Of a DNA stretch of 64,000 nucleotides, positions 17,140 through 26,370 are shown one piece after another (position 1 is the first letter of the stretch; each line of letters begins with the position of its first letter). Location of the stretch: NCBI GenBank assembly GCA_020627685.1, contig JAHDGK010000019.1, positions 20,948 to 84,947 of the forward strand. The letters are read 5' to 3'. The stretch is from Granulosicoccus sp. Lineage in GTDB: Bacteria; Pseudomonadota; Gammaproteobacteria; Granulosicoccales; Granulosicoccaceae. Both the position numbers and the translations under genes were made by a program. The notes under the pieces are model-generated. The model was given only the letters and a program-made list of their open reading frames with translations, was not told the origin of the DNA and searched no databases.

Positions 17140-17628
17140 ATGTCGAAACAAACCATTACGTTAAATGTTAACGGCTCGAGCGTCAGTACTGAGGCCGAAC
17201 CACGAGAACTATTAATTCATGTGCTGCGCGAGCAGCTTGAGATTACCGGTCCGCACATTGGTTGTGAAACCTCACACTGCGGAGCATGCACCGTCGAGAT
17301 CGATGGCATGTCCGTTAAGTCATGTACGTTGTTTGCTGTGCAGGCACAAGGCAAAGAGATAACCACCATCGAAGGTCTGGGCGATCCGGACAAGCTCCAT
17401 GTGCTGCAGGAAAAATTCAAAGAGCATCACGGGTTGCAGTGTGGTTATTGCACACCGGGAATGATCACACGTGCGCATCGCTTGCTTGAAGAAAACCCGA
17501 ATCCGACTGAGGAAGACGTACGTTTTGGAATCGCAGGCAACCTATGTCGTTGTACCGGATATCAAAACATTGTCAAAGCCGTTCTAGCTGCGGCGGACGA
17601 ACTCAATCAATCGGAGACAGCGGCATGA
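17140..17628 (+). CDS. coxS: Carbon monoxide dehydrogenase small (2Fe-2S) subunit
   Basis: Two-cluster [2Fe-2S] subunit, 162 residues from the ATG at 17140. That start is preferred over the ATG at 17134 because the GGAGGAG ribosome site would abut the latter. The plant-ferredoxin-type cluster is bound by CETSHCGAC plus a later Cys, and the second cluster by CGYCTPGM and [11 protein letters not shown]. The stop overlaps the coxL start (ATGA), as in other cox operons. Confidence 0.95.
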   Translation: MSKQTITLNVNGSSVSTEAEPRELLIHVLREQLEITGPHIGCETSHCGACTVEIDGMSVKSCTLFAVQAQGKEITTIEGLGDPDKLHVLQEKFKEHHGLQCGYCTPGMITRAHRLLEENPNPTEEDVRFGIAGNLCRCTGYQNIVKAVLAAADELNQSETAA

Positions 17629-20045
17629 GTGCGACAGCAGAAACTGTTCAAGATAGAAAAGCGGCGCTGAAAGGCCTAGGTACATCGAGAAAACGTGTAG
17701 AAGATGCCCGCTTTACCCAAGGCAAAGGTAATTACGTCGATGACATAAAACTACCTGACATGCTGTTTGGAGATTTCGTTCGCTCGCAGCATGCGCACGC
17801 ACGAGTTATATCAATTGATACTTCCGCAGCCATGGCGTTACCGGGAGTGGTAGCCGTGCTGACTGCGGCAGACCTTGAACCATTAAATCTTCATTGGATG
17901 CCAACGTTGGCTGGTGATAAGCAAATGGTGCTGGCCGATGGCAAAGTTTTGTTCCAAGGCCAGGAGGTCGCTTTCGTTATTGCGGAGGATCGTTACATCG
18001 CCGCGGACGCTGTCGATCTAGTGCAAGTTAAGTATGAAGAACTGCCGGTGCTGGTTGACCCCTTTAAAGCAGAGCTTCCTGATGCTCCCATTCTGCGAGA
18101 AGACATCGCCGACGCCAAAGAAGGTGCACATGGAGCGCGTCGTCATCCAAACCATATATTTACGTGGGAGCAAGGCGACAAGCCGGGCACTGAAGCCATA
18201 CTGAGCGAAGCGCCAGTCGTTGCAGAAGAGATGGTGTACTACCATCGCACGCACCCATGCCCCATGGAAACGTGCGGATCGGTTGCATCGATGGACAAGG
18301 TCAACGGCAAACTCACGTTGTGGGGGACGTTTCAGGCACCGCATGTTGTAAGAACCGTTGCCTCCTTGTTGTCAGGCATTGCTGAGCACAACATAAGGGT
18401 GGTATCTCCGGACATTGGTGGTGGCTTTGGTAACAAGGTGGGAGTCTATCCCGGCTACGTTTGCTCTATCGTTGCATCGATTGTGACGGGCAAGCCTGTC
18501 AAGTGGGTAGAAGACAGGATGGAAAATCTTAGTTCCACAGCATTTGCGCGGGACTACTGGATGAACGGCAAAATAGCGGCAACCGAAGACGGGAAAATCT
18601 TAGGCTTGTGGTGTCATACAACGGCTGATCATGGTGCGTTCGATGCGTGTGCCGATCCCACTAAATACCCAGCCGGGTTCATGAACATCTGTACCGGATC
18701 GTACGATATCCCGACGGCTTACTTGGCGGTTGATGGCATCTATACCAACAAAGCCCCGGGTGGTGTTGCGTATCGTTGTTCTTTCCGTGTAACGGAGGCG
18801 GCATACTTCATTGAAAGAATGATTGAAGTGCTAGCCATAAAGTTGAACATGGATGCAGCTGAGCTTCGCGCTAAGAATTTTATACGCAAAGAACAGTTTC
18901 CCTATCAGTCAGCGTTAGGTTGGGAATACGACTCGGGCGACTACCATACCGCTTGGAACAAAGCACTGGAAGCCGTCGGCTACAAAGAGCTTCGCGAAGA
19001 GCAGGCAAAACAAGTTGAGGAATTCAAAGCTGGTAATACCCGAAAATTAATGGGCATTGGCTTGTGTCACTTCACTGAAATCGTAGGTGCTGGCCCCGTT
19101 AAAAACTGCGACATTCTCGGAATGGGTATGTTCGATAGTTGTGAAATACGGATCCACCCCACGGGTTCCGCATTGGCTCGTCTAGGGACGATTTCACAAG
19201 GACAGGGGCACGCGACGACGTTTGCTCAAATACTGGCCACTGAAATTGGTATATCTGCTGATGACATCACCATAGAAGAAGGTGATACGGATACGGCACC
19301 CTATGGTTTAGGTACTTACGGGTCGCGGTCAACACCTGTTGCCGGTGCAGCTACGGCCATGGCAGGACGAAAGATTCGTGCGAAAGCGCAGATGATCGCT
19401 GCGTACTTGTTAGAAGTGCATGACAACGATATCGAGTGGGAAGTGGATCGCTTTGTTGTTAAAGGTGCGCCGGAACGTTTCAAAACGATGAAAGAAATAG
19501 CCTTTGCGTCGTATACACAAGCTATCCCGGGTGTTGAGCCGGGATTGGAAGCAGTGAGCTACTATGATCCGCCGAATATGACCTATCCCTTTGGCGCCTA
19601 CATCTGCGTCATGGATATAGACGTTGATACGGGTGTTTCTGATGTGCGTAAGTTTTACGCGCTGGATGATTGTGGTACTCGCATAAATCCCATGATCATC
19701 GAGGGACAAGTTCACGGTGGTCTGACAGAAGCATTGGCTATCGCCATGGGGCAGGAAATTGCCTACGACGAACTGGGCAACATTAAGACTGGTACGTTAA
19801 TGGATTTCTTTATCCCCACAAGCTGGGAGACGCCAAACTATCAGACTGACTTTACCGAGACACCAAGCCCGCATCATCCTATTGGTGCAAAGGGGGTTGG
19901 TGAAAGTCCAAATGTGGGTGGAGTGCCCGCGTTTTCAAACGCCATTAACGATGCGTTCAGGGCCTTTGGTTTAACCCACACACATATGCCTCACGATCAT
20001 TGGCGTGTTTGGAAGACAGCCAATAAGCTTGGCTTACACGGGTAG
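17625..20045 (+). CDS. coxL: Form I carbon monoxide dehydrogenase large (Mo/Cu) subunit
   Basis: Catalytic subunit of aerobic CO dehydrogenase, 806 residues from the ATG at 17625; a longer in-frame reading from 17544 would overlap coxS extensively. The active-site loop reads VAYRCSFR, the form I signature AYxCSFR, with Cys385 in the position that holds copper in the Mo-S-Cu site of Oligotropha. Form II proteins instead have AYRGAGR. Molybdopterin-binding regions such as [10 protein letters not shown] and the C-terminal [13 protein letters not shown] are intact. This supports true CO oxidation to CO2. Confidence 0.96.
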   Translation: MSATAETVQDRKAALKGLGTSRKRVEDARFTQGKGNYVDDIKLPDMLFGDFVRSQHAHARVISIDTSAAMALPGVVAVLTAADLEPLNLHWMPTLAGDKQMVLADGKVLFQGQEVAFVIAEDRYIAADAVDLVQVKYEELPVLVDPFKAELPDAPILREDIADAKEGAHGARRHPNHIFTWEQGDKPGTEAILSEAPVVAEEMVYYHRTHPCPMETCGSVASMDKVNGKLTLWGTFQAPHVVRTVASLLSGIAEHNIRVVSPDIGGGFGNKVGVYPGYVCSIVASIVTGKPVKWVEDRMENLSSTAFARDYWMNGKIAATEDGKILGLWCHTTADHGAFDACADPTKYPAGFMNICTGSYDIPTAYLAVDGIYTNKAPGGVAYRCSFRVTEAAYFIERMIEVLAIKLNMDAAELRAKNFIRKEQFPYQSALGWEYDSGDYHTAWNKALEAVGYKELREEQAKQVEEFKAGNTRKLMGIGLCHFTEIVGAGPVKNCDILGMGMFDSCEIRIHPTGSALARLGTISQGQGHATTFAQILATEIGISADDITIEEGDTDTAPYGLGTYGSRSTPVAGAATAMAGRKIRAKAQMIAAYLLEVHDNDIEWEVDRFVVKGAPERFKTMKEIAFASYTQAIPGVEPGLEAVSYYDPPNMTYPFGAYICVMDIDVDTGVSDVRKFYALDDCGTRINPMIIEGQVHGGLTEALAIAMGQEIAYDELGNIKTGTLMDFFIPTSWETPNYQTDFTETPSPHHPIGAKGVGESPNVGGVPAFSNAINDAFRAFGLTHTHMPHDHWRVWKTANKLGLHG

Positions 20046-20072
20046 TTTTTTCACACTATTACGTTATACGTT

Positions 20073-20945
20073 ATGAGTTGGAAGAAACTTCAGCAAGACT
20101 TAGCGACAGCGTGCTACATCGCCAGCGATGAGCTGGCGATGGCTGTCTATCTTGCGATGAAACAGCAGCGCCCTCTGTTACTGGAGGGGGCTGCCGGTGT
20201 TGGAAAAACCGAGATCGCCCGGCAGTTGTCCAAGCTGCGAGGCACTAACCTGATTCGTTTGCAATGCTATGAAGGGTTGGATGCCAACACGGCAATCTAT
20301 GAGTGGAACTATCAAAAGCAGTTATTGCGTGTTCAAGCATCAAGCGGTGAGGCAGCCGATAGGCTCGAGTCGCAAATCTTCTCAGAGGAGTATTTACTGA
20401 AGCGGCCTCTACTTGAGGCGATTACCCAAGCTACGGCTCCGGTCTTGTTAATAGACGAAATAGATCGTGCTGATGAGGAGTTTGAAGCGTATCTATTGGA
20501 GGTGTTGTCTGAGTACCAAGTATCCGTTCCCGAGCTTGGAACAATATCAGCAACGTCAAAGCCTTTAGTGGTTCTGACTTCCAACGGTACGCGAGATCTA
20601 TCCGATGCTTTAAGGCGTCGTTGTTTTTATAGTTACGTCGGGTATCCCGATGCCAGTACCGAGTTGGCAATTTTGAATGCGCGTTTGCCGGAAATAAATC
20701 AAAGTCTTGCTCAGCAAATCATTGGTTTTGTTCAAGCGTTGCGCAAAGAGGATCTTGAGAAAAAGCCCGGTGTTGCCGAAATGCTGGACTGGGCGGCAGC
20801 TCTTTCCGGGCTTGGAATTGCAAAGCTCAGCGACGATCCAGTTGAGCTTCAAGCAACGCTCGTTTGTTTATTGAAAACACAGGCCGATCAGTTTTCCATG
20901 CCCCGGGAAATTACTGAACGACTGGTCGGCAAGGTGGTGGAGTGA
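20073..20945 (+). CDS. coxD: CoxD, MoxR-type AAA+ ATPase
   Basis: A 290-residue AAA+ ATPase of the MoxR class. Walker A is EGAAGVGKTEIA (near residue 38), Walker B LLIDEIDRADEEF, and sensor 1 LTSNGTRDLSDALRRRC. In carboxidotrophs CoxD is required to assemble the sulfurated, copper-loaded [CuSMoO2] centre of CoxL. It is 27 bases after coxL, and its stop overlaps the coxE start. Confidence 0.94.
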   Translation: MSWKKLQQDLATACYIASDELAMAVYLAMKQQRPLLLEGAAGVGKTEIARQLSKLRGTNLIRLQCYEGLDANTAIYEWNYQKQLLRVQASSGEAADRLESQIFSEEYLLKRPLLEAITQATAPVLLIDEIDRADEEFEAYLLEVLSEYQVSVPELGTISATSKPLVVLTSNGTRDLSDALRRRCFYSYVGYPDASTELAILNARLPEINQSLAQQIIGFVQALRKEDLEKKPGVAEMLDWAAALSGLGIAKLSDDPVELQATLVCLLKTQADQFSMPREITERLVGKVVE

Positions 20946-22138
20946 AAACAACGCAATTCCCGGCCACGGTGTCCGGTGTTTCTGAAAGGATGTCAGGATT
21001 CGTTGCTCATTTGCGCTACAACGGGTTCCACACAAGTGTTGCTGAAACCGAGGCGACACTGCAAGCACTAAAACTTGTACAAATAGAGGAGCATCGTGAC
21101 GTAAGGCTTGCGTGTAAGGCTGTTTGTGCCAGCAGTCAGGATGGCTTTGAAAAATTTGATGAGCTCTTTGATAGCTATTGGTTTAACCGTGGCCGTGAGA
21201 GAGCAGGTGAGAGCTCAATTGACGAACACGCCAAAAACGAAAAGCGTAAGAATCAACACACACCTGGCTTAGATGAATTTCAGAATGCTGAGGGCAGCGG
21301 AAGCGTAGATCAGCCTGATGCTGATGGTTCTAATGACGGTGAAGCTAGTCAGCAAGGAGAAGGGCGACTCATTGCATCGAAAATCCGAAACTTAGATAAA
21401 ACAGATTTTAGGGAGTTTGTCACGTCGGAGTCTTTACAGCAGGCTGAGAAATTAGCCTATATGGTTGCCAAGGCGATACGTGATCGTCGTTCACGGCGAC
21501 AACGGATAGCGAAGCGTGCCGCGCGTATTAACTTGCGAAAAACTATTCGTAAAAGCATTAAGTACGGCGGTGCACCCATAGAACTACATTGGCAGAACCG
21601 TCCCGATAGACCGGTAAACATAGTCGCTTTGCTGGATGTATCCGGCTCCATGACAGTCTATGCAAAAGTATTTTTATCATTCTTGAAAGGATTAATAGCC
21701 CGCGATACACGAGCAGATGCGTATCTGTTTCATACAAAACTTGTGCGTATTGGTGACACCTTGCGAGATCATGACACCATGAGGGCGATGAACAGGCTCT
21801 CCCTAATGGCTCAGGGCTTTGGCGGTGGTACGAAGATAGGCAGTAACTTAAAGCAGTTTAATGATCAGTACGCGATGAGCTGTGTCGACGGTAGAACTGT
21901 CGTAATCATTATGTCGGATGGCTATGACACAGACCCGCCAGAGGTTTTGTCAGAAGCTCTTGAGCGTTTAGCAAAACGTAACTGCAAAATTATCTGGTTA
22001 AACCCTTTAAAAGGCTGGAAAGATTATGCACCGGTTGCACAAGGAATGGCTGCGGCAATGCCTTGGCTAGATCTGTTTGCAGCAGCCAATACCTTAGATA
22101 GTTTGGCAGAGCTTGAACCGGCTTTGCAAAGGTTGTGA
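20942..22138 (+). CDS. coxE: CoxE, VWA-domain maturation protein
   Basis: A 398-residue von Willebrand factor A protein of the CoxE family. The MIDAS motif is LLDVSGSMTVYAK near residue 230, and the C-terminal half contains VIIMSDGYDTDPPE. The middle region (about 90-150) is charged and low-complexity. CoxE acts with CoxD in copper and sulfur insertion. The GTG start overlaps the coxD stop. Confidence 0.93.
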   Translation: MKTTQFPATVSGVSERMSGFVAHLRYNGFHTSVAETEATLQALKLVQIEEHRDVRLACKAVCASSQDGFEKFDELFDSYWFNRGRERAGESSIDEHAKNEKRKNQHTPGLDEFQNAEGSGSVDQPDADGSNDGEASQQGEGRLIASKIRNLDKTDFREFVTSESLQQAEKLAYMVAKAIRDRRSRRQRIAKRAARINLRKTIRKSIKYGGAPIELHWQNRPDRPVNIVALLDVSGSMTVYAKVFLSFLKGLIARDTRADAYLFHTKLVRIGDTLRDHDTMRAMNRLSLMAQGFGGGTKIGSNLKQFNDQYAMSCVDGRTVVIIMSDGYDTDPPEVLSEALERLAKRNCKIIWLNPLKGWKDYAPVAQGMAAAMPWLDLFAAANTLDSLAELEPALQRL

Positions 22139-22172
22139 ATTTAAAGATCAAAAATCTCGATGAGAACAACGA

Positions 22173-23012
22173 GTGAATAACGCCGAAATAAATCCGATGG
22201 CTTTTGATATTGAAGCAAAAGTACAAAGCATGCGTGCCGAGGGTGATCAGTTTGCGATTGCAACGGTTGTCCGTACGATATCTGTCACGGCTGCAAAGCC
22301 CGGCGCCAAAGCCATTATCAATTCATCTGGTGAGATCGTAGAGGGTTGGATTGGCGGTGGATGTGCGAAAGGCGCAGTAGTCAAGGCTGCAGTTCAAGCA
22401 TTGAGCGATGGCGAGCCTAAGTTGGTTAGTTTAAAACCTGAGGAATTTTTGAAAGAAAACGGCCTGACTGCCGGTGAGGAAATAGATGGTGTACTGGCGG
22501 CCCGCAATATGTGTCCCAGCCGCGGGTCTATGGATATATTTGTCGAACCCATTCTATGTGAACCCGCTTTGTTGATTCTGGGTGTCAGCCCCGTTGCTAG
22601 GATGCTTGCATCGTTGGCAGAACCGTTTGCTTTTAAGGTGAGCTGGGCGTGTGCAGAGCCTAGCAAGATCTCCGATAGTGGTAATGAATTAATCGGTTTT
22701 GATGACTTGCTTGATAATCATGAGCATCGGTATGTCGTAGTGGCGACTCAGGGAAGTGGTGATGCCGCTGCATTAGAAAAAGCGCTCACACTTCAGTCTC
22801 GATTAGTCAGTTTTGTGGGTAGCAGGCGGAAAACTCAACATCTTCAAGAAAAGCTACTGAACAGCGGTCTTCCAGAAGAAAAAGTTAAGGCGATTAAAGG
22901 CCCTGCTGGATTAGATATCGGTGGAATCACCCCTCAGGAAATAGCGTTGTCGATATTGGCAGAGCTTGTTGCGTATCGCAGGACTCAATCGATACCCGTT
23001 CTCACAAAATAA
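22173..23012 (+). CDS. coxF: CoxF, XdhC/CoxI family maturation protein
   Basis: A 279-residue XdhC-family protein. The N-terminal XdhC/CoxI module has EGWIGGGCAKGAVVKAA, and the C-terminal Rossmann-like module LLILGVSPVARML and GPAGLDIGGITPQEIA. XdhC proteins bind molybdopterin cofactor and promote its sulfuration before insertion. The start is a GTG at 22173; an in-frame ATG at 22197 is an alternative. It is distinct from the second XdhC-type gene at 25381-26370, giving the CoxF plus CoxI pair expected in full cox clusters. Confidence 0.9.
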   Translation: MNNAEINPMAFDIEAKVQSMRAEGDQFAIATVVRTISVTAAKPGAKAIINSSGEIVEGWIGGGCAKGAVVKAAVQALSDGEPKLVSLKPEEFLKENGLTAGEEIDGVLAARNMCPSRGSMDIFVEPILCEPALLILGVSPVARMLASLAEPFAFKVSWACAEPSKISDSGNELIGFDDLLDNHEHRYVVVATQGSGDAAALEKALTLQSRLVSFVGSRRKTQHLQEKLLNSGLPEEKVKAIKGPAGLDIGGITPQEIALSILAELVAYRRTQSIPVLTK

Positions 23013-23047
23013 AATTTACTAACGATTACTTTATTGGAGCAATACTT

Positions 23048-23500
23048 ATGATCTTAACGGAAGAAGTTCAGATTCCATTGGACCGTCAATCAGTATTTGA
23101 AGCGCTTAACGACCTTGAAATTTTAAAAAAGAGCATACCGGGATGTGAAGAGCTTACTCAGGTGAGTGAACGGGAACTAGAGGCACTGGTCGTTGTGAAA
23201 TTCGGACCTATGAAGGCAAGCTTTAATAGCAATGTTGAAATAGACCCGAGTCAGGGCCCGGAGCTTTTTAAACTGAGTGGCAGTGGAGATGCAGGGGTTG
23301 CTGGATTCGCTAACGGTGGCGCTGATGTTAACTTAGCTGAAAACCCGGATGGCACCACTGCACTGACCTACACAGTGAACATAGACATTAGCGGCAAGCT
23401 CGCTCAAGTGGGTGGTCGACTCATAGAGGGTACCTCTAAACGATTAGCGAAAAAATTCTTCTCAAACTTCGAAGAAGCATTGCTGGAAAAGCACGCTTAG
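23048..23500 (+). CDS. coxG: CoxG, SRPBCC-domain membrane-anchoring protein
   Basis: A 150-residue CoxG/SRPBCC (START-like) protein, opening with the family-typical EEVQIPLDRQSVFEALNDLE and containing KKSIPGCEEL. In Oligotropha CoxG is reported to be needed for recruiting CO dehydrogenase to the cytoplasmic membrane, and related work links it to quinone transfer. This copy lacks an obvious C-terminal transmembrane tail. It is the last gene of the plus-strand cox operon. Confidence 0.92.
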   Translation: MILTEEVQIPLDRQSVFEALNDLEILKKSIPGCEELTQVSERELEALVVVKFGPMKASFNSNVEIDPSQGPELFKLSGSGDAGVAGFANGGADVNLAENPDGTTALTYTVNIDISGKLAQVGGRLIEGTSKRLAKKFFSNFEEALLEKHA

Positions 23501-23520
23501 AAACTCAAGGTAGTGTTTAA

Positions 23521-25371
23521 TTAGTCTGATGTATTGATAAACCCATCAGACTGTTGACTCCAAAAGTTTGCGTAAGCTCCGCCATTTTCGATAAGCGTTG
23601 CGTGGTTGCCTTCTTCAATTATTCTTCCTTTGTCCATCACTATTATGCGATCCATACGAGCGATGGTTGATAGTCGATGAGCGATGGCGATGACTGTTTT
23701 GTCTTGCATAACATTGATCAGGGTTTCCTGAATCTCAGACTCTACTTCGCTATCAAGTGCACTGGTGGCCTCATCAAGAATCAAGATGGGGGCATCTTTT
23801 AGAATGACCCGGCCGATGGCAATACGTTGCCGTTGGCCGCCTGAGAGTTTTACTCCACGTTCGCCAACGTGAGCGTCGTATCCTTTTCTACCTTTTTTGT
23901 CGCTTAAATTCTCGATAAAAGAATGTGCTCGAGCCTGGGTAGCAACCGAGATGAGTTCTTCTTCCGAAACATCTTTACGACCTAGCAGAATATTGTCTTT
24001 GACAGATCGGTTAAGCAATGCCGCTTGTTGTGCAACCATGCCGACAGCTGCGCGAAGGCTGTCTTGATCGACTTCTGTGATGTTTTGCCCGTCTATGCTG
24101 ATACTGCCTTTTTCAGCTTCAAAAAAGCGCAGGACAAGATTAACCAGCGTTGATTTTCCTGATCCGGATCGACCGACAAGGCCTATCTTTTCACCGGGTT
24201 TTATCGACAAAGAGATTCCTGCGAGTCCCCCTTGGCCTAATCCGTAGTGGTGATGTAAATCCTTGATCTCAACGGCCCCCTCAGAAACTTTTAATGTCGG
24301 GGCATCGTCGCTTTCTGGGATCTCGATGGGTTGACCGATAGTCAGTAGTGCTTCACGCAAAGAACCGACTCGTTGGAATAGCCACCAGATAGAATCAAGA
24401 ATCCAATCAGCCATGGTGGTTATCCTCAGCGATAGTGCAATGGCTGACGAGATGACACCAATAGTGGCAGCGTCGACCGTCCAAAGCCAAATGCCATAGC
24501 CTACGAAACCTGCAATCACAATAGCCTCAAGGGTTATTAACGTGGTGCGTAACGCAATGCCAATTTGACGGGTTCTAAACAGGGCTTGTCGTGTATCTTC
24601 TAGTGAGTGCCGTTGTTCTGATGCAATCTGGTGTTTAGGGGCAAATAGCTTTAACGTTTCAATGTTGGAGAAGCTATCGACAACGGTACCGACAAGACCG
24701 GATTTAGCGGCTTGAAAATTATGCTGCGCATCGATCATTCGAGGCATGATCCAAGCCAGTACGCTGATATAAAGACCTAACCAAAGCAACAGTGGTAAAG
24801 CGAGCCAAATTTGTGTACCTGCCATCAAAGCGACTACTCCCACCATATACACAAGACCAAAAGCAACTGTATTAAGCGCTGTGTGTATTGAGTCGGAGAC
24901 ATGGTTGCCGATGTCAACAAGCCGGCCGGATGTTCGCCCGGTTAGATCTTCCTGAAACCAACCGACTGATTGACGAATGAGATGATCGTAGGCACGCCAG
25001 CGAACCAATGTGGCCACATTACAATTAAAGGAAATATCATTGACAGAGAGTCGTAAAAATTGCGCTAAGGGTCTTAGCAGCAATACAACAAGCGCGGCCC
25101 CCAGTAGTCCAAGGCCCTCATTTTTCCAAAACGTATCAGTATCGCTGGATACGAGTTTGTCAACGATTGTGCCCGCATACTGAATAAGCCAGACCTCAAT
25201 AGTGGCTGCGAATACAGTAACCAATACGCTGAAGAAAATAATCCGCCGCATTGGCTTGATATGAGATTTTAGGTAGCGCCAAAGATCTCTATCGGGCGGC
25301 GCATCTGACAACGTGTAGGGGTCGAATGCATGCAGAAACCATCGAGTGACCTTTTCGTATAGTTGTCGCAT
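23521..25371 (-). CDS. ABC exporter, fused membrane and ATPase domains
   Basis: A 616-residue half-transporter of the MsbA/ATM type: six transmembrane helices within about residues 38-320, then a nucleotide-binding domain. Walker A is GLVGRSGSGKST, the signature LSGGQRQRIAIGR, and Walker B ILILDEATSALDSE. It is the third gene of the minus-strand operon with the molybdopterin fusion protein and CoxI (nine-base gap to coxI). This placement suggests a link to cofactor or enzyme maturation, but the substrate is unknown and ABC exporters of this type are widespread. Confidence 0.88.
   Translation of the reverse strand: MRQLYEKVTRWFLHAFDPYTLSDAPPDRDLWRYLKSHIKPMRRIIFFSVLVTVFAATIEVWLIQYAGTIVDKLVSSDTDTFWKNEGLGLLGAALVVLLLRPLAQFLRLSVNDISFNCNVATLVRWRAYDHLIRQSVGWFQEDLTGRTSGRLVDIGNHVSDSIHTALNTVAFGLVYMVGVVALMAGTQIWLALPLLLWLGLYISVLAWIMPRMIDAQHNFQAAKSGLVGTVVDSFSNIETLKLFAPKHQIASEQRHSLEDTRQALFRTRQIGIALRTTLITLEAIVIAGFVGYGIWLWTVDAATIGVISSAIALSLRITTMADWILDSIWWLFQRVGSLREALLTIGQPIEIPESDDAPTLKVSEGAVEIKDLHHHYGLGQGGLAGISLSIKPGEKIGLVGRSGSGKSTLVNLVLRFFEAEKGSISIDGQNITEVDQDSLRAAVGMVAQQAALLNRSVKDNILLGRKDVSEEELISVATQARAHSFIENLSDKKGRKGYDAHVGERGVKLSGGQRQRIAIGRVILKDAPILILDEATSALDSEVESEIQETLINVMQDKTVIAIAHRLSTIARMDRIIVMDKGRIIEEGNHATLIENGGAYANFWSQQSDGFINTSD
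23523..23552. terminator. Hairpin between convergent coxG and ABC transporter
   Basis: AGTCTGATG (23523-23531) pairs perfectly with CATCAGACT (23544-23552) around a 12-base loop. It overlaps the last codons of the minus-strand ABC gene and lies 22 bases after coxG, so it could stop transcription of coxG. There is no clear T run. Confidence 0.4.
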
Positions 25372-25380
25372 TGACAGTCT

Positions 25381-26370
25381 TTATGAGTTCCTTGCTTTTA
25401 TTAAATGAGCAACAATAGATATCGCAATTTCAGCTGACGTGCGGCTGCCAATGTCCAATCCTATCGGTCCGATTAAACGGTTAATTGCGTCGTCATCTAA
25501 ACCCAGACCTGCGAGACGCTTTACACGCTTCTCGTAGTTGCGCTTTGAACCCAAGGCTCCAACATAAAATGCATTGGATGGAAGAGCCTCTAGCAGGGCA
25601 AGATCATCTAGATTGGGGTCGTGAGTGAGTGCGAGAACAGCGGCGTTTGAATCGGTTGCGTGTGCCAAAACGGCATCGTCAGGCGACATATCCAGCACTG
25701 GTATATCAGCCACTTGCCATGCTTGCTTAAACCCCGGACGCGGGTCGCAGACTAAAACGTCGTAGTCTAATGCCAGTGCGAATTCGGCTGTGTAACGCGA
25801 TAGTTGGCCGGCACCGATGATAAGAATTCTCCAGTCGGGTCCAAAGACTTTACTAACGATAGAGCCGTTGTACTCGAATCTAGTGTTAGGGTCCACTGTG
25901 CAATCGTCTAGCGGTTGAAGCTCTGTATGGCCGGTGTTCAGATTCACCGTACGACGTAGCGTCTGCCTTTTCTGGGTCGCTTCGTTAAGTTCAGACAAAG
26001 CGTTTGCTGAAGTCAGCGGTTCAAAAACGAGTTCCAGCTCCCCGCCGCACGATAAGCCGAAGCGTCGTGCCTGCTCATCATCGACGTGCAGGGTTGATAT
26101 CTTCTGATTCATTGCAGACTCGGATGAAGCAACGTTCGATTTATTTTCTGCTTGTTCTCTTAGCAGTGATTCCACCAATTGTTTTTCGACGCACCCGCCT
26201 GATACGGATCCTACCAATTCGCCATCGGTTCTAACGGCCGCAATGGAGCCGACAGGTCTGGGAGAGGAGCCCCAAGTGCGTACCACGGTAACCAAGTAAA
26301 TAGCATGACCTGATTGAAGCCAATCGTTGGCAACTTCTATGACTTCCTGATCGCTGTTTCTGATACTCAT
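25381..26370 (-). CDS. coxI: CoxI, XdhC family molybdenum cofactor protein
   Basis: A 329-residue XdhC/CoxI protein. The N-terminal domain contains GSVSGGCVEKQLVESLL and the C-terminal Rossmann domain ILIIGAGQLSRYTAEFA and YVGALGSKRNYEKRVKRL, ending in LIGPIGLDIGSRTSAEIAIS. The family is involved in cofactor sulfuration for molybdenum hydroxylases. The start overlaps the stop of the upstream fusion gene by four bases. Confidence 0.9.
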   Translation of the reverse strand: MSIRNSDQEVIEVANDWLQSGHAIYLVTVVRTWGSSPRPVGSIAAVRTDGELVGSVSGGCVEKQLVESLLREQAENKSNVASSESAMNQKISTLHVDDEQARRFGLSCGGELELVFEPLTSANALSELNEATQKRQTLRRTVNLNTGHTELQPLDDCTVDPNTRFEYNGSIVSKVFGPDWRILIIGAGQLSRYTAEFALALDYDVLVCDPRPGFKQAWQVADIPVLDMSPDDAVLAHATDSNAAVLALTHDPNLDDLALLEALPSNAFYVGALGSKRNYEKRVKRLAGLGLDDDAINRLIGPIGLDIGSRTSAEIAISIVAHLIKARNS

